From Clostridia bacterium (GTDB lineage Bacteria; Bacillota; Clostridia; Oscillospirales; Acutalibacteraceae): a DNA stretch of 63,605 nucleotides. Location of the stretch: positions 1-63,605 of the forward strand of contig JAFQOT010000009.1 of the NCBI GenBank assembly GCA_017403065.1, written 5' to 3'. This document shows positions 56,682 to 63,605 of the stretch, piece after piece. Below the pieces are notes generated by a model, which did not search any database, was not told the origin of the DNA, and saw only the letters and a program-made list of their open reading frames with translations. A program made the translations under genes and the position numbers. The stretch's first letter is position 1; each line of letters opens with the position of its first letter.

Positions 56682-58583
56682 TTGCAATTTATATATTCTG
56701 GCTTTTCTTGGGTAATGAATTTGTGCTATCGTTTCATTCCTAATTACGGCCTTGCAATCATTTTGTTTACTCTAATTAGCAAGGTTGTTTTACTTCCGGT
56801 CTCTATCTGGGTTCAGAAGAATTCGATAAAAATGGTTAAAATGCAACCGGATTTGAACTTTATTACCGCTAATTACTACGGTGATAAGGATACTATTGCA
56901 GATGAACAATCAAAACTCTACAAAAAATATGCATATAATCCATTCGCTTCCACTATTCCTATGATTTTACAGATTATAATATTAATGGGTGTGATTGAAG
57001 CAATTAAGTCTGGAATGAATGACCCCAGTATAGACATGGACTTCCTAGGTGTAAATTTAACGTTGGTGCCAAGTGAGGTGGGATTATCCATTGTTTGGTC
57101 GCCCATTTTAGCAGGCATTTCCGCATGGCTTATGTGCCTCGCTCAAAATGCCAGCAATGTGCTACAGGCAGAACAGTCTAAAATTAATCAGTATGGAATG
57201 ATGGCGTTTTCTGTTGGCTTGTCACTGCTTCTAGGTTGGTTTGTGTCTATCGGTGTTGTTATTTACTGGATTGCCAGCAATCTGATTGCAATCATTCAAT
57301 TATACTTCTTAAACTGGATGATTAACCCAAAGAAATATGTAGACTATGAACGTTTGGAAGAAAGCCGCAAAAAATTAGCTGAAATCGAAAATATTGGCGG
57401 AGGAGCTAAAAACAAGCGTAGCAAAGAAGAAATCAAGCGAGAAAAAACGGATTACAAAAAGTTTTTCTCGATTATAAACAAAAAATTGGTATTCTACTCG
57501 GAGAGCAGTGGATTCTACAAGTATTTTCAGGGCATTATCGAGTATCTTTTGGCACACACCAATATTACCATCCACTATATCACCAGCGATCCTCAAGATG
57601 CCATCTTTAAAAAAGCAAAGGAATATCCACAAATTCGTCCATATTACATTGGAGAGAAAAAACTAATTACCCTAATGATGAAAATGGATGCTGACATGGT
57701 TGTTATGACCATGCCAGATTTGGAAACTTTCCACATTAAGCGTAGTTATGTACGAAAAGATATCGAATATGTTTATATCCCACATGGTATGGATAGTTTG
57801 AATTTGACAATGCGCACCGGTTCTATCGATCATTACGATACAGTTTTTTGTACCGGTATAGAGCAACGCAAAGAGATTGAGGCAACTGAACAAATCAATA
57901 ATTTACCAAAAAAGAAATTGGTGAATTGGGGTTACTGTTTGCTTGACACTATGCGTGCTAGCTATCAAAATCAAGAACATGTAAAGAAAGATTCTCCTAT
58001 TGTACTGATTGCACCCTCTTGGCAAAAAGATAATATAGTGGATAACTGTCTGGATGAATTACTGGACAATTTGCAGTCTACCGACTATAAGATTATTGTT
58101 AGACCACATCCACAACACGTTAGGCATCAACCTGAAAAAATGGAATTCCTTAAAGATAAATATTCCAATAATTCGAATATTGAGATTCAAACGGACTTCT
58201 CTTCTAACAGCACAGTTTATGAGGCAGATATGATGATTACCGACTGGTCGGGAATTGCATATGAGTATGCATTTACTACATACAAGCCTGTGATTTTTAT
58301 AGATACTCCTATGAAGGTTATGAATCCTGAATATAAAAAAATTGGTATTGAGCCAATTAATATCTGGATTCGTAATGAAATCGGAACGGTTTTGCATTTG
58401 GATGAAATCAACCATTCTGCCAAAGTGATTACTGAAACCATGGAAGATGCCCCTAAATATAAAGAAAAAATTTCTGCGTTCGTCAATGATTATATATATA
58501 ATTTAGATTGCAGTGCAAAAGCAGGCGCAACGTATATTATTCGTTCCTTGCAAGAAAAAAGTAAACTTAGAAATTCAAAATAA
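56682..58583 (+). CDS. YidC/Oxa1 domain fused to TagF-like CDP-glycerol glycerophosphotransferase
   Basis: A 633-residue fusion starting with TTG at 56682 after GAGAGGTG. Residues 1-225 are a YidC/Oxa1 insertase domain: GLAIILFTLISKVVLLPVSI with a lysine (K34) in the place of the groove arginine, MQPDLNFITANY, LYKKYAYNPFASTIPMILQ and about five membrane segments. Residues about 225-250 are a charged linker. Residues 255-620 are a Glyphos_transf domain: VYIPHGMDSLN (catalytic histidine region), VLIAPSWQKDN, IIVRPHPQH and MITDWSGIAYEYAFT. TagF-type enzymes polymerise or add glycerophosphate from CDP-glycerol. The YidC part may anchor or present the substrate. Neither half is truncated. Confidence 0.88.
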   Translation: MQFIYSGFSWVMNLCYRFIPNYGLAIILFTLISKVVLLPVSIWVQKNSIKMVKMQPDLNFITANYYGDKDTIADEQSKLYKKYAYNPFASTIPMILQIIILMGVIEAIKSGMNDPSIDMDFLGVNLTLVPSEVGLSIVWSPILAGISAWLMCLAQNASNVLQAEQSKINQYGMMAFSVGLSLLLGWFVSIGVVIYWIASNLIAIIQLYFLNWMINPKKYVDYERLEESRKKLAEIENIGGGAKNKRSKEEIKREKTDYKKFFSIINKKLVFYSESSGFYKYFQGIIEYLLAHTNITIHYITSDPQDAIFKKAKEYPQIRPYYIGEKKLITLMMKMDADMVVMTMPDLETFHIKRSYVRKDIEYVYIPHGMDSLNLTMRTGSIDHYDTVFCTGIEQRKEIEATEQINNLPKKKLVNWGYCLLDTMRASYQNQEHVKKDSPIVLIAPSWQKDNIVDNCLDELLDNLQSTDYKIIVRPHPQHVRHQPEKMEFLKDKYSNNSNIEIQTDFSSNSTVYEADMMITDWSGIAYEYAFTTYKPVIFIDTPMKVMNPEYKKIGIEPINIWIRNEIGTVLHLDEINHSAKVITETMEDAPKYKEKISAFVNDYIYNLDCSAKAGATYIIRSLQEKSKLRNSK

Positions 58584-58595
58584 GGAGTGTACAAC

Positions 58596-58856
58596 ATGAA
58601 AAAATTAAACAAAACCTTGAAACTTTTCTATGTGGCTATTTGCGCCATGCTGATGTTTGGCGTTAATGCTTGTGCTTACATCGATCCTTCCGTTATGACC
58701 TATGTTATCCAAGCTGTGTCCGGAATTATTATTGCAGGTGGTGCGGTTATTGGTCTTTATTTCCGCAAAGCTAAGAAAAAAATCAATAAAAAGTTAGGTA
58801 TCGACGAGAATAAAAACAAAGAAGTTGAGTCTGACGAAATCACTGTGGAGAATTAG
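58596..58856 (+). CDS. Small membrane protein with YIDPS motif
   Basis: An 86-residue protein. The ATG at 58596 (MKKLNKTLKLFYVA) follows AAGGAGTGTACAAC. An N-terminal hydrophobic segment (about 9-27, ending NACA, a possible cleavage site) is followed by AYIDPSVMTYVIQAVSG, a second hydrophobic stretch (about 41-58), a very basic FRKAKKKINKKLG, and an acidic tail. Proteins with a YIDP(S/G) motif after a signal segment are often near polymer-assembly genes. It sits directly between the YidC-TagF fusion and the PLP enzyme, 12 bp from the former, so it may be a partner subunit. Function unknown. Confidence 0.75.
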   Translation: MKKLNKTLKLFYVAICAMLMFGVNACAYIDPSVMTYVIQAVSGIIIAGGAVIGLYFRKAKKKINKKLGIDENKNKEVESDEITVEN

Positions 58857-58858
58857 CG

Positions 58859-59920
58859 ATGTACTACCTTGATCCTTACGTTAAAGATGTTGAGCGAATT
58901 TATAATCAGAATGGTAGAAAAGGATACTTGCGTCTTGATTTGAATGAAAATCCAGGTGGTCTTCCACAGCAATTTCTTAATGATGTCATGAAGTGTGTTA
59001 CCCCTGAATTTGTTTCTCAATATCCAGAAACGGACAAATTTACCCAAATTTTGGCAGACCATCTGCATATCAACTGTGATAATATTTGCCTGGTAAACGG
59101 TTCTGCAGAAGGCATTCGTTACCTTATTCATGCATTTACTTCTCTTAACGGTAAAATCGTCGGTGTAGTTCCCTCTTATTTTATGTACCAGGTATATTCC
59201 GAAATGTATGGAAGAGAATTTGTTCAGGTTAATTACAACGATGATTTAACCATAGATGTTAACAATATTATTGAGAAATTGACAGACGACACCCAAATGT
59301 TAGTACTTATGAACCCAAATAATCCTATGGGGAATGCATATACCGATGCAGAATTTGAACAGATACTTACTGTGGCTAAGGAAAAGCATATTACTGTCAT
59401 GATTGATGAAGCTTATCATTATTTCTATCCCAAAACATTTATGAAGTATGCGCTAAATGAAAATCGTGTATTTGTTGTAAGAACATTTTCAAAGTTATTT
59501 TCTATGGCTGGATGCCGACTTGGATATATTGTCGGACGGCCAGAGGACATTAGACTCGTTCAAAAATTGACAACTCCCCATAATACTAATGCATTTGCTA
59601 TGGAAATTGCAGGAAAGGTTATCACGACTCCGGGCATACTGGAAAAGTTGATTTCTGATTTCAAAGATGGACGGAAATATCTACTGGAGAAACTGAATTC
59701 TCGTGGATATGAGTACAAGGGTGACGAAGGCAATTTCTTATTTATTAAAGTTTTGAAAGAAGATGCCGATGTAATTGTTGAACGCATGAAAAATGATTAT
59801 GCCATTTTGATTAAGTCTTATAATGGCATTGGCAACTTCGGAAAATGTTTAAGAGTGTCTATCGGTGCTGCAAAATATATGGAAAGATTTGTTAACGCTT
59901 TGTTTGAAATTGACCAGTAA
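58859..59920 (+). CDS. HisC/CobD-like PLP-dependent aminotransferase or decarboxylase
   Basis: A 353-residue fold-type I enzyme. Motifs are LRLDLNENPGGLP (about residues 23-35), VNGSAEGIRYLIHAF, LMNPNNPMGNAY, DEAYHYFYP, the PLP lysine in RTFSKLFSMAGCRLGYIVG (about residue 208) and the C-terminal LRVSIG with the substrate-phosphate/carboxylate arginine. It belongs to the group with HisC (histidinol-phosphate aminotransferase) and CobD-like phosphoserine/phosphothreonine decarboxylases. No his or cob genes are near. In this cassette it could make an amino-phosphate, such as phosphoethanolamine, for the cytidylyltransferase. That role is a hypothesis. Confidence 0.78.
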   Translation: MYYLDPYVKDVERIYNQNGRKGYLRLDLNENPGGLPQQFLNDVMKCVTPEFVSQYPETDKFTQILADHLHINCDNICLVNGSAEGIRYLIHAFTSLNGKIVGVVPSYFMYQVYSEMYGREFVQVNYNDDLTIDVNNIIEKLTDDTQMLVLMNPNNPMGNAYTDAEFEQILTVAKEKHITVMIDEAYHYFYPKTFMKYALNENRVFVVRTFSKLFSMAGCRLGYIVGRPEDIRLVQKLTTPHNTNAFAMEIAGKVITTPGILEKLISDFKDGRKYLLEKLNSRGYEYKGDEGNFLFIKVLKEDADVIVERMKNDYAILIKSYNGIGNFGKCLRVSIGAAKYMERFVNALFEIDQ

Positions 59921-59985
59921 TTGTTTATATCCACGATAAACACAGAAGAATGAGATAATTATTCAGAAATTATTGAGGTTACAAA

Positions 59986-60549
59986 ATGACCAAAGATCAA
60001 ATCCTAGAGTTTATAGAGTATGCAAAATCTCTCAATCCTAACATTTCAGTGATGTTGATGGATCCCAAAGATGCTGTATTTGAAGAAAATGTAAAAATGA
60101 ATTGTTTTTACTGTGGTAGATACGGAAACAACTGGCGTTGTCCCCCTAATCTCCCAAATTTGGATTATCCAAAGATGTTCCGTGAGTTTAGCTACGGTGC
60201 TTTAGTATGGCTCACTTATGACATTACTGAAAATACTGTTTATGATCAGATAAGAACAGATTCAAGTGTAGTTTTACATAAGATTTTACTGCAATTAGAA
60301 AAATGGATGTGGCAACATAACAGTTCTAATGTTATTTCATTTGGCGCAGGGGCATGCAAGCTTTGTAAAGGCGGCTGCGGAAAGGAAAAATGTAATAATC
60401 CTTATATGTCCAGGTCGCCACTGGAAGCAACAGGTGTTAATGTTATCAAAACGGCAAGAAAGTATGGAATTGATATTAAATTTCCAACAGATAATAAGCT
60501 GATGCGTATTGGATTACTGCTTTGGGAAATTGAGGAGGATGACGTATGA
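59986..60549 (+). CDS. DUF2284 cysteine-rich metal-binding protein
   Basis: A 187-residue protein of the DUF2284 family. CFYCGRYGNNWRCPPNLPNL (about residues 39-58) is the family signature, and a second cysteine cluster CKLCKGGCGKEKCNNP lies at about 125-140. The eight or so cysteines suggest an iron-sulfur cluster or zinc. No transmembrane segment is seen. Function is not established. It overlaps the next gene by 4 bp (ATGA), so translation is coupled. The ATG follows TGAGGTTACAAA. Confidence 0.8.
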   Translation: MTKDQILEFIEYAKSLNPNISVMLMDPKDAVFEENVKMNCFYCGRYGNNWRCPPNLPNLDYPKMFREFSYGALVWLTYDITENTVYDQIRTDSSVVLHKILLQLEKWMWQHNSSNVISFGAGACKLCKGGCGKEKCNNPYMSRSPLEATGVNVIKTARKYGIDIKFPTDNKLMRIGLLLWEIEEDDV

Positions 60550-61259
60550 AATATATAATGATGGTGGCAGGAAAAGGTTCTAGATTAAGACCTTTGACCC
60601 TGAAACACCCAAAGTCAATGTATATGTTGGACCAAAATACAACTCTTTTACAGAGAATGGTTAACGTAATTAAGGAACTTGACAAAGAAGCAGATATTGT
60701 TATTGTTACCGGACATATGCACCTCAACATCGAAAATCAGGTTGAGGGTGTCACATTTATATATAATCCATTCTATGAGGTAACCAACTCTATCGCTTCT
60801 CTTTGGTTTGCAAGAGAACATCTGAATGCAGACAATGTGGTACTAATTGATGGAGACATTGTTATGTCTCGGGAACTGATGCAGGAAGTTGTCTGTGTAC
60901 CCACTGATAAACCTTATGTTTTGGTTGACAGTTCTATTAAAACAGATGGTGACTATAATGTTGAAGTGTCTGGAAATCAAGTGTTGGTTATGAGTAAGGA
61001 ATTGGTAACATACTATGGCGAATATGCCGGTATCACCAAACTCGACCGTATCAGTGCAAAAGAAATGTGTCAAGAACTAGAAATAATGGTTGAGGATGGT
61101 TTCTACGACCAGTGGTATGAGAATGCTCTTGTTCAGATGATTTTTAAGGATGACTTTAAACTCTACTACAAAGATATTGCCAACTACGATTGGACGGAGT
61201 TAGACTCTGTAAACGACTTGCTCCATGCAAAGCAAATTCACAACAAAGAAAGAGCGTAA
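60546..61259 (+). CDS. LicC-like cytidylyltransferase/nucleotidyltransferase
   Basis: A 237-residue NTP transferase. The nucleotide-binding motif is VAGKGSRLRPLTLKHPKSM (about residues 7-25), IYNPFYEVTNSIASLWFARE (about 76-95) is the region typical of LicC, and VVLIDGDIVMS (about 100-110) provides the metal-binding aspartate. LicC proteins make CDP-choline from phosphocholine; close relatives act on phosphoethanolamine or 2-aminoethylphosphonate. The sequence does not show which. It would supply an activated head group to the cassette transferases. RBS GGAGGATGACGT. Confidence 0.82.
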   Translation: MKYIMMVAGKGSRLRPLTLKHPKSMYMLDQNTTLLQRMVNVIKELDKEADIVIVTGHMHLNIENQVEGVTFIYNPFYEVTNSIASLWFAREHLNADNVVLIDGDIVMSRELMQEVVCVPTDKPYVLVDSSIKTDGDYNVEVSGNQVLVMSKELVTYYGEYAGITKLDRISAKEMCQELEIMVEDGFYDQWYENALVQMIFKDDFKLYYKDIANYDWTELDSVNDLLHAKQIHNKERA

Positions 61260-61746
61260 ACCGTTTTCCTTCTGGAAAGAAAAAATTCTTTGGAAAATCT
61301 GTATTTTGCTGGTCATTCTTGGAGCATATCTTTGCTCACGTTTCTTCTTTCAGGTAATGCTAATTCAAGGGAAATCAATGGAGCCAACTTATCACAATTT
61401 TCAATTTGTAATATTGGATAAGTATACTCAAACCTATAATACGGGTGATGTTTTGGCATTTAAATGCCCAACATTGCATGCGACATTGGTAAAACGTGTA
61501 GTTGGTGTCCCTGGAGATACCGTGTATATTTCGGATGAGATACTATACGTAAACGGAAAGATTAGTACTGTTTATCCAAAAGACAATTTTTCCTATTCCG
61601 GAATACTTAGTCATCCGATTGTTTTAGGCGAAAATGAGTACATACTTATTGGAGATAATTATACTATAAGTAAGGATAGTAGGTATGAAACCGTTGGCGT
61701 TGTTTCTAAGACACAGATAATTGGCAAAGTAGTTCTACCACAATAA
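61225..61746 (+). CDS. Signal peptidase I (S26)
   Basis: A 173-residue protein with one N-terminal membrane segment (about residues 22-43). The catalytic serine is in QGKSMEPTYHN and the general-base lysine is in LVKRVVGVPGD. The third signature, GDNYTISKDSRYETVG, closes the active site. It overlaps the LicC-like gene by 35 bp without a clear ribosome-binding site, so the start is uncertain and may lie further downstream. It probably processes exported proteins of this cassette, such as the YIDPS protein. A dedicated signal peptidase in such a cluster is unusual. Confidence 0.9.
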   Translation: MQSKFTTKKERKPFSFWKEKILWKICILLVILGAYLCSRFFFQVMLIQGKSMEPTYHNFQFVILDKYTQTYNTGDVLAFKCPTLHATLVKRVVGVPGDTVYISDEILYVNGKISTVYPKDNFSYSGILSHPIVLGENEYILIGDNYTISKDSRYETVGVVSKTQIIGKVVLPQ

Positions 61747-61773
61747 CTGGTTTATTATCCAATATAAATATGA

Positions 61774-61842
61774 GGAGACAAGGGGACGGTTCTCTTGTCT
61801 CCTTTTAAAAGCACCTTAAAAGTTATAACTTTTAAGGTGCTT
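61774..61842. repeat. 69-bp inverted repeat, right copy
   Basis: The exact inverse complement of 54668-54736. It begins 28 bp after the signal peptidase stop and ends 21 bp before the stop of the convergent permease gene. Its AAGCACC hairpin can terminate transcription from both sides. Confidence 0.95.
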
Positions 61843-61862
61843 TTAATTGTTTATATTTATTA

Positions 61863-63134
61863 TTATATTCCGTAAACGAGCCATATATAAATATATGCGG
61901 GAATAATTGCGGAAAGTGTAAAGGGAATACCGATTTTAAAGAAATCTTTATTCTTTACATCGTAGCCCTCTTTTCTTAATATACCAATACCTGTAATATT
62001 TGCCGAAGCGCCTATTGGTGTGCAGTTGCCGCCAAGCGTTGCCCCAGACAAAAGACCAAAATAAAGCGGTGTGGGGTCAACACCAAGTGTTGCCGCAAGA
62101 CTTGCTATAACAGGAATCATTGTAGCAACATAAGGAATATTATCAATAAAAGCAGAAATCAGTACCGATGCCCAAACAACGATTGTGTACAGAACAAAAA
62201 TATTTCCGCCGCCTGCCTTTGCAAGCAAGCCTGCTGCCGCATCTATCACACCTTGCGCCGATATGCCGCCAATCATCAAAAAGAGACCAACCAAAATTCC
62301 GATTGTGGTAAAATCAATTTCCTTAAGCGGAGATATAATACAAGACCATTTTTTCGTCTTTATAAAGGTACGTACAAGACCAATAACTAACAACGCGCAA
62401 CAAATAAGACCATTTGTTGTGTCAGGCTTTTTGGGTATAAATGAAGCCGCAATAAGCAATAACAATGTAGCAACCAAAAGCACGGTGGGTACTAAATCTG
62501 TAACCTCAGTTCTGGTGGTAGTCTTAGGGATAGGCTCTTTTTCTTTGCGAAATAGATAAAGCAAAATTAATGCTGATACCACCGCGCCCAATTCAACGGC
62601 AAAGAATATACTGAGTTTTCCTTGATACCAAAAGAACTCAAGAAAGCTCATATCCAAAGCAGAGCCAAGCATAATAGCAGTAGTATCACCTATCAATGTA
62701 GCTGCTCCTTGCAAATTAGAGGAAACTGCAATAGCAATAATAAACGGCACAGGGTTTGTATTAAGCTTTTTACAAATTGCAAGGGCAATCGGTGCTACCA
62801 TAAGTACAGTTGCAACATTATCTACAAAAGCCGATACAACACCCGAAAATAAAGAAAGCGCAACCGCCGCCCACATAATATTGGGCACTTTTTCCATAAT
62901 CAAATCTGCAAGCAAAGCGGGCATTTTACTGTCAGTAAACAAAGCTACCAAACCCATAGTGCCTGCAATCATTAAAATAACATTAAAATCAATAGAACCA
63001 ATAATCTGACCGAGTGGCAGCATACCGCTTATTACAAAAATCAAACCCGACGCCAACGCAATGTAGGGTCTGTACTTGCTAAAGGCAAGCATTAAAACAT
63101 AAGTTGACGCAAAAAGTATAATGGCAGGAATCAT
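61863..63134 (-). CDS. SLC13/ArsB-type permease (ion transporter superfamily)
   Basis: A 423-residue protein with about eleven membrane segments in two repeats. Conserved stretches are FSGVVSAFVDNVATVLMVAP (about residues 96-115) and, in the second half, LISAFIDNIPYVATMIP (about 328-344). Paired loops AAVSSNLQGAATLIGDTTA and GATLGGNCTPIGASAN follow each. This pattern fits the ArsB/NhaD/SLC13 group of anion or arsenite carriers. The substrate is not determined; no arsenic genes are adjacent. The ATG at 63134 follows AGGAGTGAG. Confidence 0.88.
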   Translation of the reverse strand: MIPAIILFASTYVLMLAFSKYRPYIALASGLIFVISGMLPLGQIIGSIDFNVILMIAGTMGLVALFTDSKMPALLADLIMEKVPNIMWAAVALSLFSGVVSAFVDNVATVLMVAPIALAICKKLNTNPVPFIIAIAVSSNLQGAATLIGDTTAIMLGSALDMSFLEFFWYQGKLSIFFAVELGAVVSALILLYLFRKEKEPIPKTTTRTEVTDLVPTVLLVATLLLLIAASFIPKKPDTTNGLICCALLVIGLVRTFIKTKKWSCIISPLKEIDFTTIGILVGLFLMIGGISAQGVIDAAAGLLAKAGGGNIFVLYTIVVWASVLISAFIDNIPYVATMIPVIASLAATLGVDPTPLYFGLLSGATLGGNCTPIGASANITGIGILRKEGYDVKNKDFFKIGIPFTLSAIIPAYIYIWLVYGI

Positions 63135-63238
63135 AATCTCACTCCTAAAATATTTAATATGTATATTTTATAGTATATCATTCATTCTATTTGAAAGCAA
63201 CAAATAAAGAAAATTTACTTAGTAAATATAATAATAAA

Positions 63239-63310
63239 AATAGAGTTAGCGAATGGGAAAAGCGTACTAGGCTCTAATTGCCGATCGGCAATTCCGTTAC
63301 TAACTCTATT
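63239..63310. repeat. 72-bp palindromic element
   Basis: AATAGAGTTAG (63239-63249) and its perfect inverse (63300-63310) enclose an 18-bp perfect palindrome, AATTGCCGATCGGCAATT (63276-63293). Part of a 471-bp gene-free end region (63135-63605). No gene is visible in it. Confidence 0.6.
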
Positions 63311-63380
63311 AACAATATATCCGATAATAAGCCTACTGTAAATATTAAGTATGCTCAAGAAAGCGAAAGGGACGAAATAA

Positions 63381-63402
63381 GGGGCCCGGTTCTCTTGTCC
63401 CC
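63381..63402. repeat. Degenerate copy of the dispersed GGGACGGTTCT palindrome
   Basis: GGGGCCCGGTTCTCTTGTCC keeps the right half of the family at 2306-2355, 54711-54756 and 61776-61798, with a changed left half. Confidence 0.6.
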
Positions 63403-63456
63403 TATCAGATACAAAAAATCAAAGAATTGCAAAAGTAAAATGTCGCCAAATGGCAC

Positions 63457-63596
63457 TTGACACCAAATTGCAATTATGTTAATATAATGTTGTAGAAGAA
63501 ACTCGTTAAATCGAACGATGTTTCCTCCGTTTAATAATTGATTAAAGAATTTAACCGCTTATCTTGGGGAAGATTGGGGCGGTTATTTCTTTTTTG
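63457..63596 (+). promoter_or_regulatory. Promoter and attenuator-like leader at the right edge
   Basis: TTGACA (63457-63462), 17-bp spacer and TAATAT (63480-63485) form a good promoter. After about 70 nt of leader a hairpin follows: AACCGC (63553-63558) with GCGGTT (63579-63584), inner ATCTT/AAGAT, then TATTTCTTTTTT. The gene it serves lies beyond the window. A promoter followed by an early terminator suggests attenuation, or a small RNA of about 100 nt. Confidence 0.5.
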
Positions 63597-63605
63597 TAGC
63601 ATTTA

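Noticed and set aside
58859..61259. A phosphonate (2-aminoethylphosphonate) synthesis cluster
   Set aside because: The aminotransferase and cytidylyltransferase would fit, but no phosphoenolpyruvate mutase or phosphonopyruvate decarboxylase gene is present in the window.
54668..61842. A composite transposon or insertion sequence
   Set aside because: No transposase or site-specific recombinase gene lies inside or beside the inverted repeats, and I see no target-site duplication outside them.

Overview
The window is AT-rich DNA from a spore-forming, low-GC Firmicute, most likely an anaerobic clostridium of the gut type. The evidence for this is the spoVAD remnant, an IreB-family protein, a T-box in front of pheST, a ZTP riboswitch in front of a long pur operon, formate-tetrahydrofolate ligase, meso-diaminopimelate dehydrogenase, GH2 and GH78 glycosidases, and strong GGAGG ribosome-binding sites with frequent TTG/GTG starts. 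No rRNA or CRISPR array is present, and I found no complete transposase or recombinase.

Layout. (1) 1-2400 is a scrambled edge. A membrane-protein fragment and an AbiEi-like antitoxin follow a truncated spoVAD in the same frame. Next come two perfect palindromes, then a tRNA-Leu 5' fragment with a structured insert ahead of an intact tRNA-Leu(UAG). (2) 2400-7200 holds a ZIP metal transporter, an ECF S-component, a GH78 enzyme, a 390-bp stem-loop element with terminal inverted repeats, and ireB. (3) 7200-20000 holds T-box-pheS-pheT, a secreted hypothetical, an EF-G paralogue with an eroded G4 motif, a GH2 beta-galactosidase, an amino-acid permease and an XRE membrane regulator. (4) 19432-20580 is a small XRE/SHOCT-protein module between two 90-bp direct repeats, next to tRNA-Gln(CUG). 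(5) 20900-35800 is mostly housekeeping: AEC transporter, cdd-pdp, a C39-like protein, an orphan response regulator, radC, an RluA-type synthase, DegV, polysaccharide deacetylase, an ACT protein with UPF0210, shikimate kinase, a TM2 protein, a second ZIP, SulP, ddh and a radical SAM protein. (6) 35895-37833 is groES-groEL without a CIRCE operator.

(7) 38071-52500 is one ZTP-riboswitch-controlled operon, purE-C-F-M-N-O-H'-glyA-purD-L-fhs. It makes IMP and supplies its own one-carbon units: GlyA and Fhs feed 10-formyl-THF to PurN and the AICAR transformylase. Two points stand out. PurF begins MGGFFG and lacks the N-terminal nucleophilic cysteine. The usual bifunctional PurH is replaced by a stand-alone AICAR transformylase plus a PurO-type IMP cyclohydrolase. 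purB and purK are not in the window.

(8) 54668-61842 is the most unusual region: a seven-gene cell-surface cassette bounded by perfect 69-bp inverted repeats. It encodes an LtaS-like membrane sulfatase-fold protein, a YidC/Oxa1 domain fused to a TagF-like glycerophosphotransferase, a small membrane protein with a YIDPS motif, a HisC/CobD-like PLP enzyme, a DUF2284 protein, a LicC-like cytidylyltransferase and a signal peptidase I. Together they suggest synthesis of a phospho-substituted surface polymer, possibly with an amine head group made in place. The cassette carries its own promoter inside the repeats, so it could in principle invert or move as a unit. (9) An SLC13/ArsB-type permease, palindromic repeats and a promoter with an attenuator-like hairpin complete the window.
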